This document shows positions 31,672 to 44,100 of a DNA stretch of 64,000 bases, piece by piece. The notes under the pieces were generated by a model. That model did no database searches and was not told where the DNA came from. It saw only the letters and a list, made by a program, of their open reading frames with translations. Made by a program: the position numbers and the translations under genes. The DNA is from Mantamonas sphyraenae (lineage: Eukaryota; CRuMs; Mantamonadidae), in contig JAPMXV010000075.1 of assembly GCA_026936335.1 (NCBI GenBank), positions 124,001 to 188,000 on the forward strand, in the 5' to 3' direction. Numbering within the stretch: position 1 is the first letter of the stretch; each line of letters begins with the position of its first letter.

Positions 31672-34281
31672 ATGGCAACACGGAAGCGGGGAACGAGCAT
31701 TGCCTCTGCCACATCATCTCCTTCTCCATCCGACACATGGGATGCACTTTTGCCAGCCACATCCACGGTCGCAACAGGTTCGTGCTCGCGCATTCGCGTT
31801 CATCCTCTTTGCCCCACCCCCCTTTCAACAGCCACTGACACTCGCTGGCGTCAATTCAGAAGAGGAAAAGCTGCGCATCGGCGATCTACGCGTCATATTG
31901 TCCGTGCGCGTGACACGACGACGTACGTGCGCAACTACGACGGCACACGAAACGCACCCTTGCTGACACGTTTGCCCTGCCCCAGGCCTACTGCAGGATG
32001 CCTTTGTCTATCTTGCCTTCATGATCCTCTACATCATCCAGCTATCGCTCATTCGCAACGTCACCGCCACCCACCGGCTGGAGACCACGCTTGTAGCTGC
32101 AGGTGAGCAGGCGCCGTTTTTTTCTAGCGACGTCGATCCAGACGCTCACCCAACCCCTCCGCAGTGGTCGACGACGAGTTTCCGGACGTCTCTTTTGCAA
32201 AGTCGTACATGGACATCACCAAGATCTCCGAGTTTTGGGAGTGGACGCGAGGCGTGCTGGTGGGTGCGCTGACGGTGGACACGGGACCGGACGGGCAACC
32301 ATTGCCAGCCGCCAAGCAGCGGACCATCGCCGGGGTCAATCGTGTTGTGGGCGCCGTGCGCTTCCGGCAACTGCGTGTCAACACGACCAGATGCCCAAAC
32401 GAGTTCATGGACAAGGTCATGCCGACATGTGTGCCAGAATACGATCCTGGCGCGCACCAAGTTGCCAACGGGACACTGTTCAATGGCTATCGCTTTGTGG
32501 AGACGGTGCGTGGCAGTGACTCGCACATACCGACCGAGTTTTCGCGCATCTCCAGTCGGTACTATCCCGGCGACGGGTTTGTGTCGGATGTGCTCCTTCA
32601 AAAGGGCAGCGTCGCCACGGCCTGCGACAACGGCACACAGTCTGCGCAAGCGTTTGTCACCTGCCAAGTGGATGCAATGATACGCAACAATTTCTACGAC
32701 GAGCAGACGTCTGTGATGTTTGTGTCGTTCACCACGTACAACGGCCTGGACGATCTCTTCATGCTCTCCCAGCTGATGGTCGAGACAGACACGTCTGGGG
32801 GCCTGCACCCGTCGTGGAACATGCGTCCGTTCCGCACACGCGTGTACGTGCGCCCAAGCGACTGGGTGCGCCTCGTGGTGGAGCTGTTTGTGCTCGGGTT
32901 CATCGGGTACTTCATCTGGGCAGAGATTGACGAGGCACGGAAGCAGTGGAAGGAAGGCACTCTGAGTTTGTACTTCACCGTGTGGAATGTGCTGGACGTG
33001 ATCAACCTGCTCTTTTTCGTGGTGATCATTTTGTGGCAGATCTCGTACGTGGCCCGCCCCGTGCCGACGCAGGTCAACGACGCGGCCTACCAGCCCTACC
33101 CGGCATTGGATGGCTGGGCACGCGATTTCATTTCGATTGTCAACTTTACGTCATTCAATGTGTTTTTGTCGTTCATCAAGATCTTCAAGTTTTTGCAGGT
33201 CAGCGACCGCATGTCGCTGATCTGGCGCACGCTGAGCGTGGCGTCGGCAGACCTGCTGGCATTCATGACGTTCTTTGTCATTGTCTTTCTCGGCTTTGCC
33301 ATCATGGGCTACGTGCAGTTTGGCGGATCGATGGCGGAGTTTGACACGTTTGACAACGCCATCCTCACGTGCTTCAACATGGCCCTCGGTGAATTCAACT
33401 TGGAAGACATGACGCGTGCCAACCGCGTGCTGGGGCCTCTGTTCTACGTTCTGTTTGTCGTGCTCGTGTTTTTCATCCTCGTCAACATGTTCCTGGCCAT
33501 CATCAACGACGCGTATCAGGAGGCCCACAAGAACATGCAGCGCTTCGAACTGAGTGACCAGATGTCTCGTGCATGGCGCAAGCTTCGCCGTCGCTTTGCG
33601 CTGCAGCGCAAAGAGCTGCAGGAGGGCGACCAGCAGGAGGACGACAAGCTTCTGGATCGCTTCATCAAGGCCAAGAGCAAGGACGAGCGGGCAAACGAGG
33701 AGTACGAGTGGCTTGCAAGAGATGAGTTGGAGGATAGGCTGAGGGACGAGTATGGCGTGGACCAAAAGGGCACGCAGAGGCTGGTGAACTTGTTTGAAGA
33801 GCTGAGCGGTCGTGCAGGGTACCGAGAGAAGCTTACCAAGGCGCGCAAGCAGGCAGAGAGGCGTTCACAGAAACTCAAGATCAGAGTGACCGGCAGGGAG
33901 CCGTTTGACGAGGAATTGGAGGAACTGGAAGAGCTCGAGGACGAGCGCGGGGACTTGATGGCTTGGATGGAAACGGTCCAAGAATCGCAGGAGGAGCTGC
34001 GCAAAGAGACCGCTCAGGTGCGGGAACTTGTCCAGCAGTTGCTCGCTCAGACGCACGAGAAGGTTCAAGGCGGCGCAGAGGTGGGCCCGCGAGTGCAACC
34101 GGAGCCGAATGTGGACATCGTCAAGCCAAAGGTGCAAGCGAGCGCGGTGCACGCACGTGATAATGAGAGCCGTGGCGTGCAGAGTGAGCCGAGGTTGGTT
34201 GTTGCACGTGGGGTGGAGATGAGGGCGCTGGCGCCCGTTGAGAACGACGAGTGGACAAGTGACGAGGAGAGCGATGAATAG
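31672..34281 (+). CDS. Polycystin-2-like (TRPP) cation channel
   Basis: Four exons, 31672-31777, 31860-31922, 31986-32102 and 32165-34281, all phase-1 introns; 800 residues. Exon 3 encodes TM1 (LAFMILYIIQLSLI). Exon 4 has the large extracellular polycystin (TOP) domain with N-glycosylation sites and paired Cys, then TM2 to TM6. The pore segment reads LGEF (about 503-506) followed by ANRVLGPLFY and ILVNMFLAIINDAY, the near-invariant S6 of PKD2-type channels. The C-terminus has a Glu-rich coiled coil (EELEELEELED) like the assembly domain of polycystin-2; I see no clear EF hand. Exons 1 and 2 are inferred from phase and CTGACAC branch sites. The likely role is a ciliary or endomembrane Ca2+/Na+ channel. 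Confidence 0.9.
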
Positions 34282-34746
34282 AGCTCTCACTGGGTACGTG
34301 TAGTTGTTCAATTGACATGAGGTTGCTATAGCATCGAGTGAGTCTGCACGGGTCAACAAGGCCGCGCAAGAGGCTGAAAAAGGCGTGGGCAACATTTTTG
34401 AAAAGGGGCCGCACTCTGAGAGCCCACCATCCACAGGGTGGCCAGACCGCGCGCACAGCCCAGAAAGGCCAGGTATCTACGTGCTGGACACGTAGGCGAG
34501 CCAGTAGGCGAGGTGTGTGGTTGTGGTTGTCGGTCGCCGCCGCCGACGCGTCCAAAATCGGTACAGTGTGCTTCACGAGGGCAGTCAGTCAGCTCGTGAC
34601 TGCCCACCAGCCCTCGATGATGCATGTTGGCTTGAGGTTCTCGTGATCCCGACTGCGCATTGGACGGGAGGGGATGGTCGGGATCTCCTTTGCCACATTC
34701 GACACAACCTGGTCCATTCCTCTCCCCTCTTTCCCCACTCGCTCAC
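34282..34746. other. Intergenic region with several perfect hairpins
   Basis: No coding signal. There are two perfect hairpins: CTACGTG-5-CACGTAG (34477-34495) and GGGCAGTCA-9-TGACTGCCC (34579-34605). A weaker CCACC/GGTGG pair lies at about 34426-34442. This could be an unannotated structured RNA or 3'-UTR structure of the channel gene. Confidence 0.5.
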
Positions 34747-35093
34747 ATGGCTTCGTTCAGTTCGACCATCCCTGTTTCATCCTTCTCCCACTCCTCCTTC
34801 CCCGATTGGGCGCGGTTCGCGGGGTGTGCCAACGAAATTTCTCGTGTCATCATGGGTGCTTTCAAGGCGACTCGACACGACGCACGAGTCCATGTAGGTT
34901 GGCATTTGGTGGGTGGAGTGGACTGTTGGGGTGGGGGGGTGGGTCGGGCTCGGATTCAAGGCGACAATTCGGCACGTGTCAACCATTTGCCGAATGTTCC
35001 GCAGATTCACTCGTCACCGCGACGCTTGACATCAGCGCGAGTATCTCGAGTGTGCGTGCCCAGAGTCGCTTCCATGTGGACTCGATGAGATGA
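34747..35093 (+). CDS. Possible small two-exon gene, unknown function
   Basis: ATG at 34747 (MASFSSTIPVSSF) runs to a possible donor at 34898 (GTTGGC, phase 1). The acceptor CCGCAG at 35004 restores the frame into DSLVTATLDISASISSVRAQ and a stop at 35091-35093; 79 residues in all. The second exon is amphipathic-helix-like, as in small vesicle-trafficking subunits. No family is recognised and the donor is weak. It could instead be the 5' UTR or an early exon of the giant gene that follows. Confidence 0.3.
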
Positions 35094-35103
35094 ACAGAGA
35101 TGC

Positions 35104-38100
35104 TTGGGACCATGCGATTTGAGGGCGACGTCCTTGGGAGAGGGCTTGTGCGAGAGGGAAAAATACGTGCACGAGCATGCAGCCCAGCTCACACACACAC
35201 CACACGTCGACTGTACATCAACACAGGACGCGGAGCTCGAGTGCATTCATACTTGGAAGTCACGGGGATGTATTCGCAAAGATGAAAAGTATCGCCGCAT
35301 CGAAAAGGAAGCGACGACGTCTGAAAGCTTCCGGAACCCGAGACGCACAAGGGTGTCAGAGTTTGGCGATCGTGAGTCACAGACTCAATATGCGGGGACA
35401 AGCGAGTGCGTGGAGAGACGCGCAGGTGCGAGACAACGTGTCACATCAACAAATCGATGGGATAGGCTTGGACGGGCGAGTTGGACAGGGCGGCTGGCGA
35501 TTGTGGCGCTTTTCGTGGTGCAGGTCGTCTGCTGGAGAGTGGATGCAGGCGCAGTGTGTCCCGCGAACACATACAACGTGACCATGGGCAACTCTTCGGT
35601 GTGCACGGCATGTCCGTCAGGCAAGTACAGCAGTGCCGGGTCGCCCGCGTGCTACGCGCCGTGGGTGACCCAGTTTGGTGGCACCGGTGAGGACGCCATG
35701 TACGGTGCTCTATTTGTGAAGGATGGTGTGGTGGCGTGGGGAAGGACCACAGGATCCATCAACGGGGTGGCGTGTCCAGAGCCTGGGGTTCATACCGGGT
35801 ACGTGACCAAGTTGGATTTCAGTGGTACCGTCCAGTGGACCACCATGATTAACCGTGGAACAGGGCCAGATGGCGTGCACGATGTGGACGTAGATGATGC
35901 TGGGAATCTGTATTTGGCTGCGTTTACATTTGGTGGAGCGTACCCGGGGTTTGCATACAAGGGCCACTACGACCTGGTGATGATGAAACTCTCCCCTCAG
36001 GGAACCCAGTTGTGGGTCGACCAGTTTGGTTCAACTGGCCATGACAATCCCTCTTCATCGTTGGTAACCGCGGATGGACGCGTGCATCTTTTTGGCTGGG
36101 TGTCAGGAGACGTGGACGGGCTCGCCAGTGCGGGCCAAGATTCTATCGTTCGCACCTACAATCAGACGGGCTCTGTGCTTTCCACCTATATGTGGGGTAC
36201 ATCTGCAACCGACTCTTTGGCAAACATTTTCAATGCTCGCGAGTCGTCGAACGGAAGTGTTTGCGCGGTCGGGGGCACTTCTGGTTCGTTTGACGGGTAC
36301 ACGCTGTCGGGTGCATCGGACGCCTTCTTTACGGTGTTTCAGGCCGATGGAAGCAACTACACAGTGCAGTTTGGATCGACGTCAACTGACACGGCCAGTG
36401 GGTGTACGTGGTCATCCGATGGGGAGAAGTTGTTCGTCTCCGGCACAACCGGGGGTTCAATTGGATCACAGGTGCACGTTTCTGGGAACGACATGTTTGT
36501 CGCAATGTTCTCGGGACAAAACATGGTGTGGGTCGCCCAGGCAGGTTCTCAAGGGGATGAATTTGGAAACGGCCTCGTGTTTTGGGACGACACCCTGCTG
36601 GCATGTGGACGAACGACTGGTTCCATGGAAGTGGGGCACGCGCTGGGAGGTCTAGACGTGTTTTGTACGTACATCCGCGCGTCAGATGGCTCCGTGTTGG
36701 AGACCATGCAATCTGGAAGCAGCGGTGACAACTACGCAGAAGCCATGGATATTGATGCAGGTGGCAACGTGCTTCTTTCATCATCCAGTGTGGGATCTGT
36801 GGATGGAAACTCAGCGTTGGGTAATTTTGATGCTGTGGTGTGGTGGAGGCCGTTCAAGTGTCCAGCGGGAAGATACGGGTTGTTCTGCACACTGTGTCCA
36901 ATGGGCACGTACAGCAGTGAAGAAGGCGCTATGCGGTGCACACAGGCGACGTGTACTACGGGTCAATTTCAGGGTGTTGCCACAGGCCGGACCTCTTTGG
37001 CAGATGTGTGCTTCCCTATGGTCAAAGGAGTCTGGACGTACACGACCGCACGCTCAGGGGAGGCTGAAAATGCCTACGCCGTCCACATTGACGCTGCAAG
37101 CAACACGCTCCTCACTGGGTACACAAACGGTGTAATCAAAGCAGGAAACTCCTCAGGGAACGCCCAGGGCATCCATGACGCTTGGGTACGCAAAGCCAAA
37201 CCAGACGGTACAGCGCTGTGGTCCCACCAATGGGGCACAACAGGACATGATGCAGGCCACGCTGTTTGCTCGGATGACGCCCTGGACGTGTACGTGGGAG
37301 GATACGTCTCCAACAACGTTGGTCACATCACAAAGCTTTCTGGCTCAACGGGAAGCCAGCTGTGGCAGGTTTCAGATCTTGAAGCGTCGTCGTTTGTCAC
37401 CGCGGTGGCAGAACACAAGGGTGTTCTCTTTGCTGGAGGTGATGCACACGCAAACCAGCACGGCTTCACCAACCCGATCCCTGGTCGCAGGTATGGCTGG
37501 GTAGGTGCGTTGAGCGCATCCAACGGCACATGGTTGTGGTTCAAGCCAATTCGCTCAGAGTTCGACGACGCTGTGACAGCGATCGCGGTAGACACTGTAG
37601 ACGGCACTGTCTTTGTTGGAGGCGTCACCGGTGGCATTATCGGGGTCACCAGCGGGACGACGGGGAAAGCAGCTGCTTTTGTCGGTCGCTACACTTCAAC
37701 GGGCACACTCGTGTATCTGGTGCAGACCGAAGCGACGATGACTGGGCGGGGTCTGGCGTACGATCGCGCCAGGGGGGCACTGTACCAGTCGGGGTACACC
37801 AACGCAGCCATCCCCGGGGCTGGCGGTCACTTTGGCGCAGATGACGTGTTTGTCACGCGCTATAGTGCGTCCACGGGAGTACGTGAGTGGACCATACAGT
37901 ACGGAGGCACCGGGAACGATCGGTCGTGGGGGTTGGCTGTGGATGTCGACGGCGCCCTGTACGTCGCAGGCGAAACATCTTCCAACTTTGACGGATACAC
38001 GAACCCGGTCCCAGGGGACGGACAGATGCTACTGAGCAAGGTTGCTCCGGACGGTGTGCGTTTGTGGACGAAGATTTGGGGCACCATTGCGTATGATGGA

Positions 38101-41100
38101 AACTATGCAGTACATGTGCGGAATGGGTATCTGTACACCGCCGGGTGGTTCAATGGGCCGGCAACGGATGGATGCATGACACTACTGGACCACCCTCCGT
38201 GTCCCGAGGGAACATATGAGCGGCTGGACGCGACACTCGACCAGCCATATAGGGCTGCTTGCCAACCATGCGACAACGATTTGTGCGTCTCGGGTTCCAA
38301 GGCATTGGTCGCCAGCGATCTCTATGGGGAATCCTTTACCATCCTACCCAGTGATGTCGGTGGATACGAGGTGTTCTTCAACAGTGCGGAGCGTTTTGTG
38401 ATAGGCCGAATCACATCTCAGAACGATGAGGTATTTGCGATCACAGGGAACGTGACGGGTCTGTCTGCTGACGTATTCGGCATCCTTGGATCTCTCGACG
38501 GTGACATGATTCTCCAGATTCACCGTGACGAACCCAGCAACAAACCCATTGCGCTGGTGCGCGTGGACAACAAAGGAAATGTGGTATGGGCTCGCGAGTA
38601 CTACTCTTTCCCCTACATTGCCAATGTCAGGGTACTCAGATTTCTGACGCTGCTGCAACTGGACAACAGCAACATGCTATTGTCCGGGCAAATCAAGTCC
38701 ACCTTCAATGGGGTCATTGCAGATTTCCTGCTGTGGCTGGACGGGTATGGAGTTCCAATTGAAGCAAGATTCGGTGGCACACAGAGTTTCTTCTCCGTCC
38801 GGCTGGTTGACAACTCGCTTGGGGCGCAGGGGTTCATGGAGAACCCGCCTCGTGTTTTTGTGGGAACTTTTGACTCATCCTTGGGGTACATTTCCCGACG
38901 GCTTTCGTTCTGTGACTTTGGTGCAGGAGGCTTCTCTGACGTTGCCTCGGCAAAGCGATCCAACGGCAACTATGTGTGGGTTTTCCGGCTCGCGGCGTCA
39001 CCTGCGCTCATCCAGATTGTGGAATTGTCGTCTGAGCAGCACAGATTTGTGCTGCGTCGGCAACTGGATCCAGTTGGGATTCTGTCGTCGGAGGTTCGAA
39101 CTTTGGTGGCCACAGCCGACGGGGGTGTCATCCTATACAGCAAAGTCGGCCTGACAACCCGCATTCTTCGTTTGTCACCGACCTGGCAAACGTACAACGA
39201 CACCTACTATGAGTGCGCGTGTGACATCAGTATGTTGCAGCCACTGGAGAACGGCGACATCATCCTCAGCTTCAAAGTCAGTGGTGCTACGAGCACAAAG
39301 CTCATGCGGGTTTCGTCCGCATTCGAAACTGGTACATCCTGTGAGAATCCTTTTGTTGTCAAGTCAGCCGGTTTTGTGTTGACCTCTTTCTCCCATTGCG
39401 GAACGCATTCTGTCGTGGGGGACTTTGGGTACACAAAAGAAGGGCATGGCACAGCTTCAGATTCAATGCTTGGTGCAACCAAAGCAATGGTGATGGATCA
39501 CACGGCCCTCGACATTCGGATCACGACACTAAACATCTCCCAAACCTGCGGCGGCTGCGACAACCACTGCTCCAACCGCGGTCCATGCATCAACAGCACC
39601 TGCCAGTGCAACCCGGGCTTCACCGACCGCCCCACCTGCACCGAAGGCGTCCTCTCTGGCGTGACATCGACCCTCAACCTTGTCTCCACCACCCCGCGCA
39701 ACGCCCTCCCTGCCATTGTGTCCGTCCAGATGACCTCGCGCGACGCATTTGGGGTCCTGAAAACCGTCGGTGGCTACACCTCGCGCTTCCTCAACGCCAC
39801 GGCCTTCCACGCAGCCACGCAGACCACGCTGCTATCATCATCCAACGCAACGGATCTGGGCACAGGTGCATACACATTCCCGTTCCTGTTGGATCCTCCT
39901 GGCGAGTGGACGATCACCGTCAACGTGGCGTCGGCATCCAACCCGCTCGCCGTTGACGGCTCCCCAACCACCAACCTCACCCTCTCGGCGTACGACTGCA
40001 CGGCAGAGCTGTCTCCCAACGCCACAAGCATCTCATCGACGTCTCCTGCCCGCGTGGTGCTGAACCGAGCCACCAACATGACGATACCCACCACTGCGTT
40101 CTGCCGTCTCTCGCTCATCCGATGGGTCCCTGTGAATGTCTCGTGTACCAACTCGTCCTACGCCTTGTTCGGTCTCCCCGTCAACGCACCACAGCCGACA
40201 GCGACGTTTCCACACCTGGGCACCTTTCAGTTGTGTTTCTCGACCGACTCTGGCACCACTTGGCACCGACAGACATCCACATCGACGCATGTCACTGTCA
40301 TTGAGCACCCTTACATCGCAGACATCCAACCCACACGACTGCAGCCTCGTGGAGTCCCATTGACCGTGACGATGACGGGGTCTGGCTTTGACACGGTCGA
40401 TCCAGCGCATGACCGAGTGTGCTTCTCGCCCAGCCACTGCGTGGCACCAACCATCCAGTCTTCTACGGGTCTCACGTGCACGCTGCCTGCCATACCGACA
40501 CCTGGAAACCTCACCGTGGCCCTGTCTCTACACAGCGCAGACAACACACCCATCCCTCGCCCCGTCTACACTCCTGTGGACTGGATGAGCATCTACGAGA
40601 CACCCACCATCACCTCGATCACCCCGCGTACCATCCCTGCACACGAGGGTGGCCGTGTGCGCATCGACGGCCTGCACTTCACCACACCCTCCATGGTGTT
40701 CAAACTGCACATGCTGCGTTCTCCCGGCGGTCCTGTCCTCGCCACAAACTGCACGACACCGTCACCGACCACCGTCACCTGCGACCTTCCACCCGTCGAC
40801 GCCCCTGCGCTCTCCTACGCCCAGATATCCCTCAACGACGGTGTGACATTCTCCGGTGGAGAGACCCAGCAGTTCCTGTTCATCTTTGATCGCGAAGCCA
40901 AGTGCGACAACACGGTGGAGCTGGAGATTTCGCGCCAGCTGCGCCAGGAGCTCTCTGTGGCGCACTACATGCCCAACGTGCTGCGTGGTGTGCAGCCCAT
41001 GTCCAATTCTACCTGGGAGGCGTACAACGTGACAACCATCACCGACGACGACTTTTGCTGCCGCTTCCGTCCGGAAGACTCCGAAACACGATGCGGCGCA

Positions 41101-44100
41101 TTCTCTGCCGCACGCACGCAAGACATGCAAGTGTCGTACGGCACCCATGCGCCTGTGGTGACGTCGGAAACCATCACGGCATGGAACCGCCCGTGCGACT
41201 TTCTGCCGCGCGCATACAAGGTGCAGCACCGCATGAACGCGAGTGTGCCGTGGCAGAGCATGCAAGGAAGTCGGCTGTGCTCGTCCGTGTCTGGCGAACG
41301 TGGCAGTGTGTCGATCTGCGTGGACATGTTTGCCCAGGTGCTTGCGTCCCAGTTCCGCATTGTGGTGGTCAACAACACCATCTCTGGCTCTGCGGTGGAT
41401 CTTGCGTCGACCCAGGGGTACTGGATCCAAGAGATACAGGTGCGTGGCGTGCTTGTCACCCAGCCTTACTCTCTGGTGGGTCGGTTTGTGACCTCTGGCA
41501 GCAACAGCACCAGCGTGCAGAGCGGCGCTGGGACGACGTGGACCGATGCCTTGCACGTGCAGCTGACCAATGTGCTCGGAGAGGACCTGGCCGTGGCAGG
41601 CGTGCGCGTGGTGTTGAACATCCCAGCATGGAACACCAGCGGAGTGGCCACAACGGTGGCCAATGGGAGTGCGGTGGTGCCTCGCATCAGCACGCCCAAG
41701 CCACAGCTGGTGGGCGAGGTGGCAGCACGCTTGTCGATCCACCCGCAGGATGCAATCCAGGCACCGGACCTGGATACGAGCCACGCCGTGCTGATGCGCA
41801 TTGTGCCTGGCGTGGCGCATCGGGTGGTGGCCACAGCAAAGAACACCAACGGAAGCGACGTGGCGTCGTTGATGTTCAACACGCAGCGTAGCGTGGTGCT
41901 GACAGGCACGTACACCATCGGCGTGAGTCTGAGGGACTTTGCAGGCAACACTGTGGGTGGGTATGACACACCCACACAGCGTGCATGCAACGCCACGTAC
42001 TACGGCACGGTGGTGTCGACAGCGACCATGTCATCTGGCACAGCCACTCTGAGTGCACTGTCCATGGAGGCACCCAATCCAGGAGACACAACACCGCTGC
42101 AGGTGGCGTGTGCAGGCGTGGCCCACGTCGACACTGTGCCGGTGGTCGTGTTGACGGGTCTTCCCACCAACCTGACCCTGACCAACGGCACCGACCTCGT
42201 GCAGCAGACGACCACAGAGGCGACCATGCAGCTGTCTCGTCTGGTGATCACGGTCGTGGATGACCTGGGCAATGCATCGCCAGCAGGCACAGCGCGCAAC
42301 GTGTCGATTGCGTTGATCCGGGGTGGCGTGACGATGCAGGTGTGGTGGCGTAGCATCGCAGGCACAAGCACACACGTGGACACAGGCACGCTCTCTCTGG
42401 GATCCCCATTGGCCTCGGGGTCGTATGCGCTGGAGATCGCAACCGATGGACTGCATGGCACGGCGGCGGTAGTGCAGGTGGACGTGGGAAGCGCCGTGGC
42501 CTTCCGCGTGGTGTCTGCTTCACAGACGCATCCGACACGTGCCACTGTGGCCCTGGACACAATCACACTGCAGCCGGTGGATGTGTTGGGACAAGACACG
42601 GTGCGTCCTCCTGCACAGTGGCAGGGATCGCTGACCGTGTCCAACAACAGAAACGGCGTCATCCTGCGCACAGGCGTCCCCTTCACCTCCCCACTGCATC
42701 TGGCAAATCTGTCGCTCAGCGCACCGGCACATGGAGTGCACACAGTCAACGTGAGCAGCACCGTGTATAATTCCGCCCTGAACGACACGCTTGTGACCCT
42801 GTCGATCACGGCTGGAAGCGTGACGCATGCGCAGTTGAACTGCACCGGTGCAGCTCTACCTTCGAGCCCAAGTGTGCAACTGAGCACCTGTGTGGTGTCC
42901 CTGCGTGATGCGGCTGGCCAAGTGCCTGCGTTGAACGGATCCAGCGCTGTGCAGGTGTCTCTCAGCGCCAACTCGTCCATGGACCCCAGCACGGTGCTGG
43001 CCACACTTGACAGTGCAGAGGTGGACTTGACCAGCGTCCGTTTGCTGTCTCCTTTGGCAGGCACAGTGTCCCTGTCAGCAACGGTGCGTGTGGATGGGCA
43101 GAGTGTGCCTGTGCTGCCTGCGTCTGTGGCCCAACGCGTGGACGCCGGACCCGCAGCCAATGTGACCATTGTGGCAGTGAACGGCAGTACGACCCTGGCC
43201 ACTCAGCCTGGAATGCGTGTGCCCAGCGTGACGTTGGATGTGCGAGACGTGGTTGGCAATCGGTTGGAGGTCGGCCAGGGCTCACGTGAGGCCATGGTCC
43301 GTCTGCTGCGTAGCCATGGAGCTGTGGTGCAGACGTGGAACGTGACCATCGATGGAGTGACCTCGACGGGGCCGCTTCCGCTCGACGAGGCTCTCCCAAG
43401 CGACTCATACACGCTTGCGGTGTCATCCCAGGGACTCTACGGCGCAAACGTGGCCATTGACGTGGTACCCGGGCCTGCGGTGGAGCTCCATGCTTTGTCC
43501 GAGTCGCTTGGTCAGCTGCGCACTGCCACGCAGGTGGCCTTGCCTCCCAGTGCATGGGTCAAACGCGACTCGCTGGGCCAGGTCACATCGATGGGAACCA
43601 TCCAAACACAGGTTTCCATTGTGTACGATGGGACGAATGCAGCAGCCGTGGCCCTCGCCGGATGGACGGCGGACAAGAACGACACGGTTCTGGTTGTGTC
43701 TGGTGTGCAGCTTGCCTCACCCGTGCGTGGCAAGCACACCCTTGTGCTCACCGACGCATTGTCGCACTTTGTGGCCAACGTCACCTTGGTCATCAACCCG
43801 GGCAATCCGGTGTCGTCGATGCTCACGTGCACCGAGGGATTCACCACGGTTGCCAGTGCTCTGCATGTGCCCATCGCATGCAACGTGAGTCTGTTGGACG
43901 CCTCCGAGTCTCTGGCGTACATTGAGGCAGGCAGGTGGGTGCGCATTGGCCTCACCATCCAGCCCACGTCGAGGGTGGCGCCTGCCTCACGCAACATCAG
44001 CCTCGTCGGAGGGCAGCACACGCTCGATTTGCACAGTCTGTTTGCACTGGAGGCGCCCATGGCCCGCACGAATCCCTATGTGATGTACGTGACGATCGCG

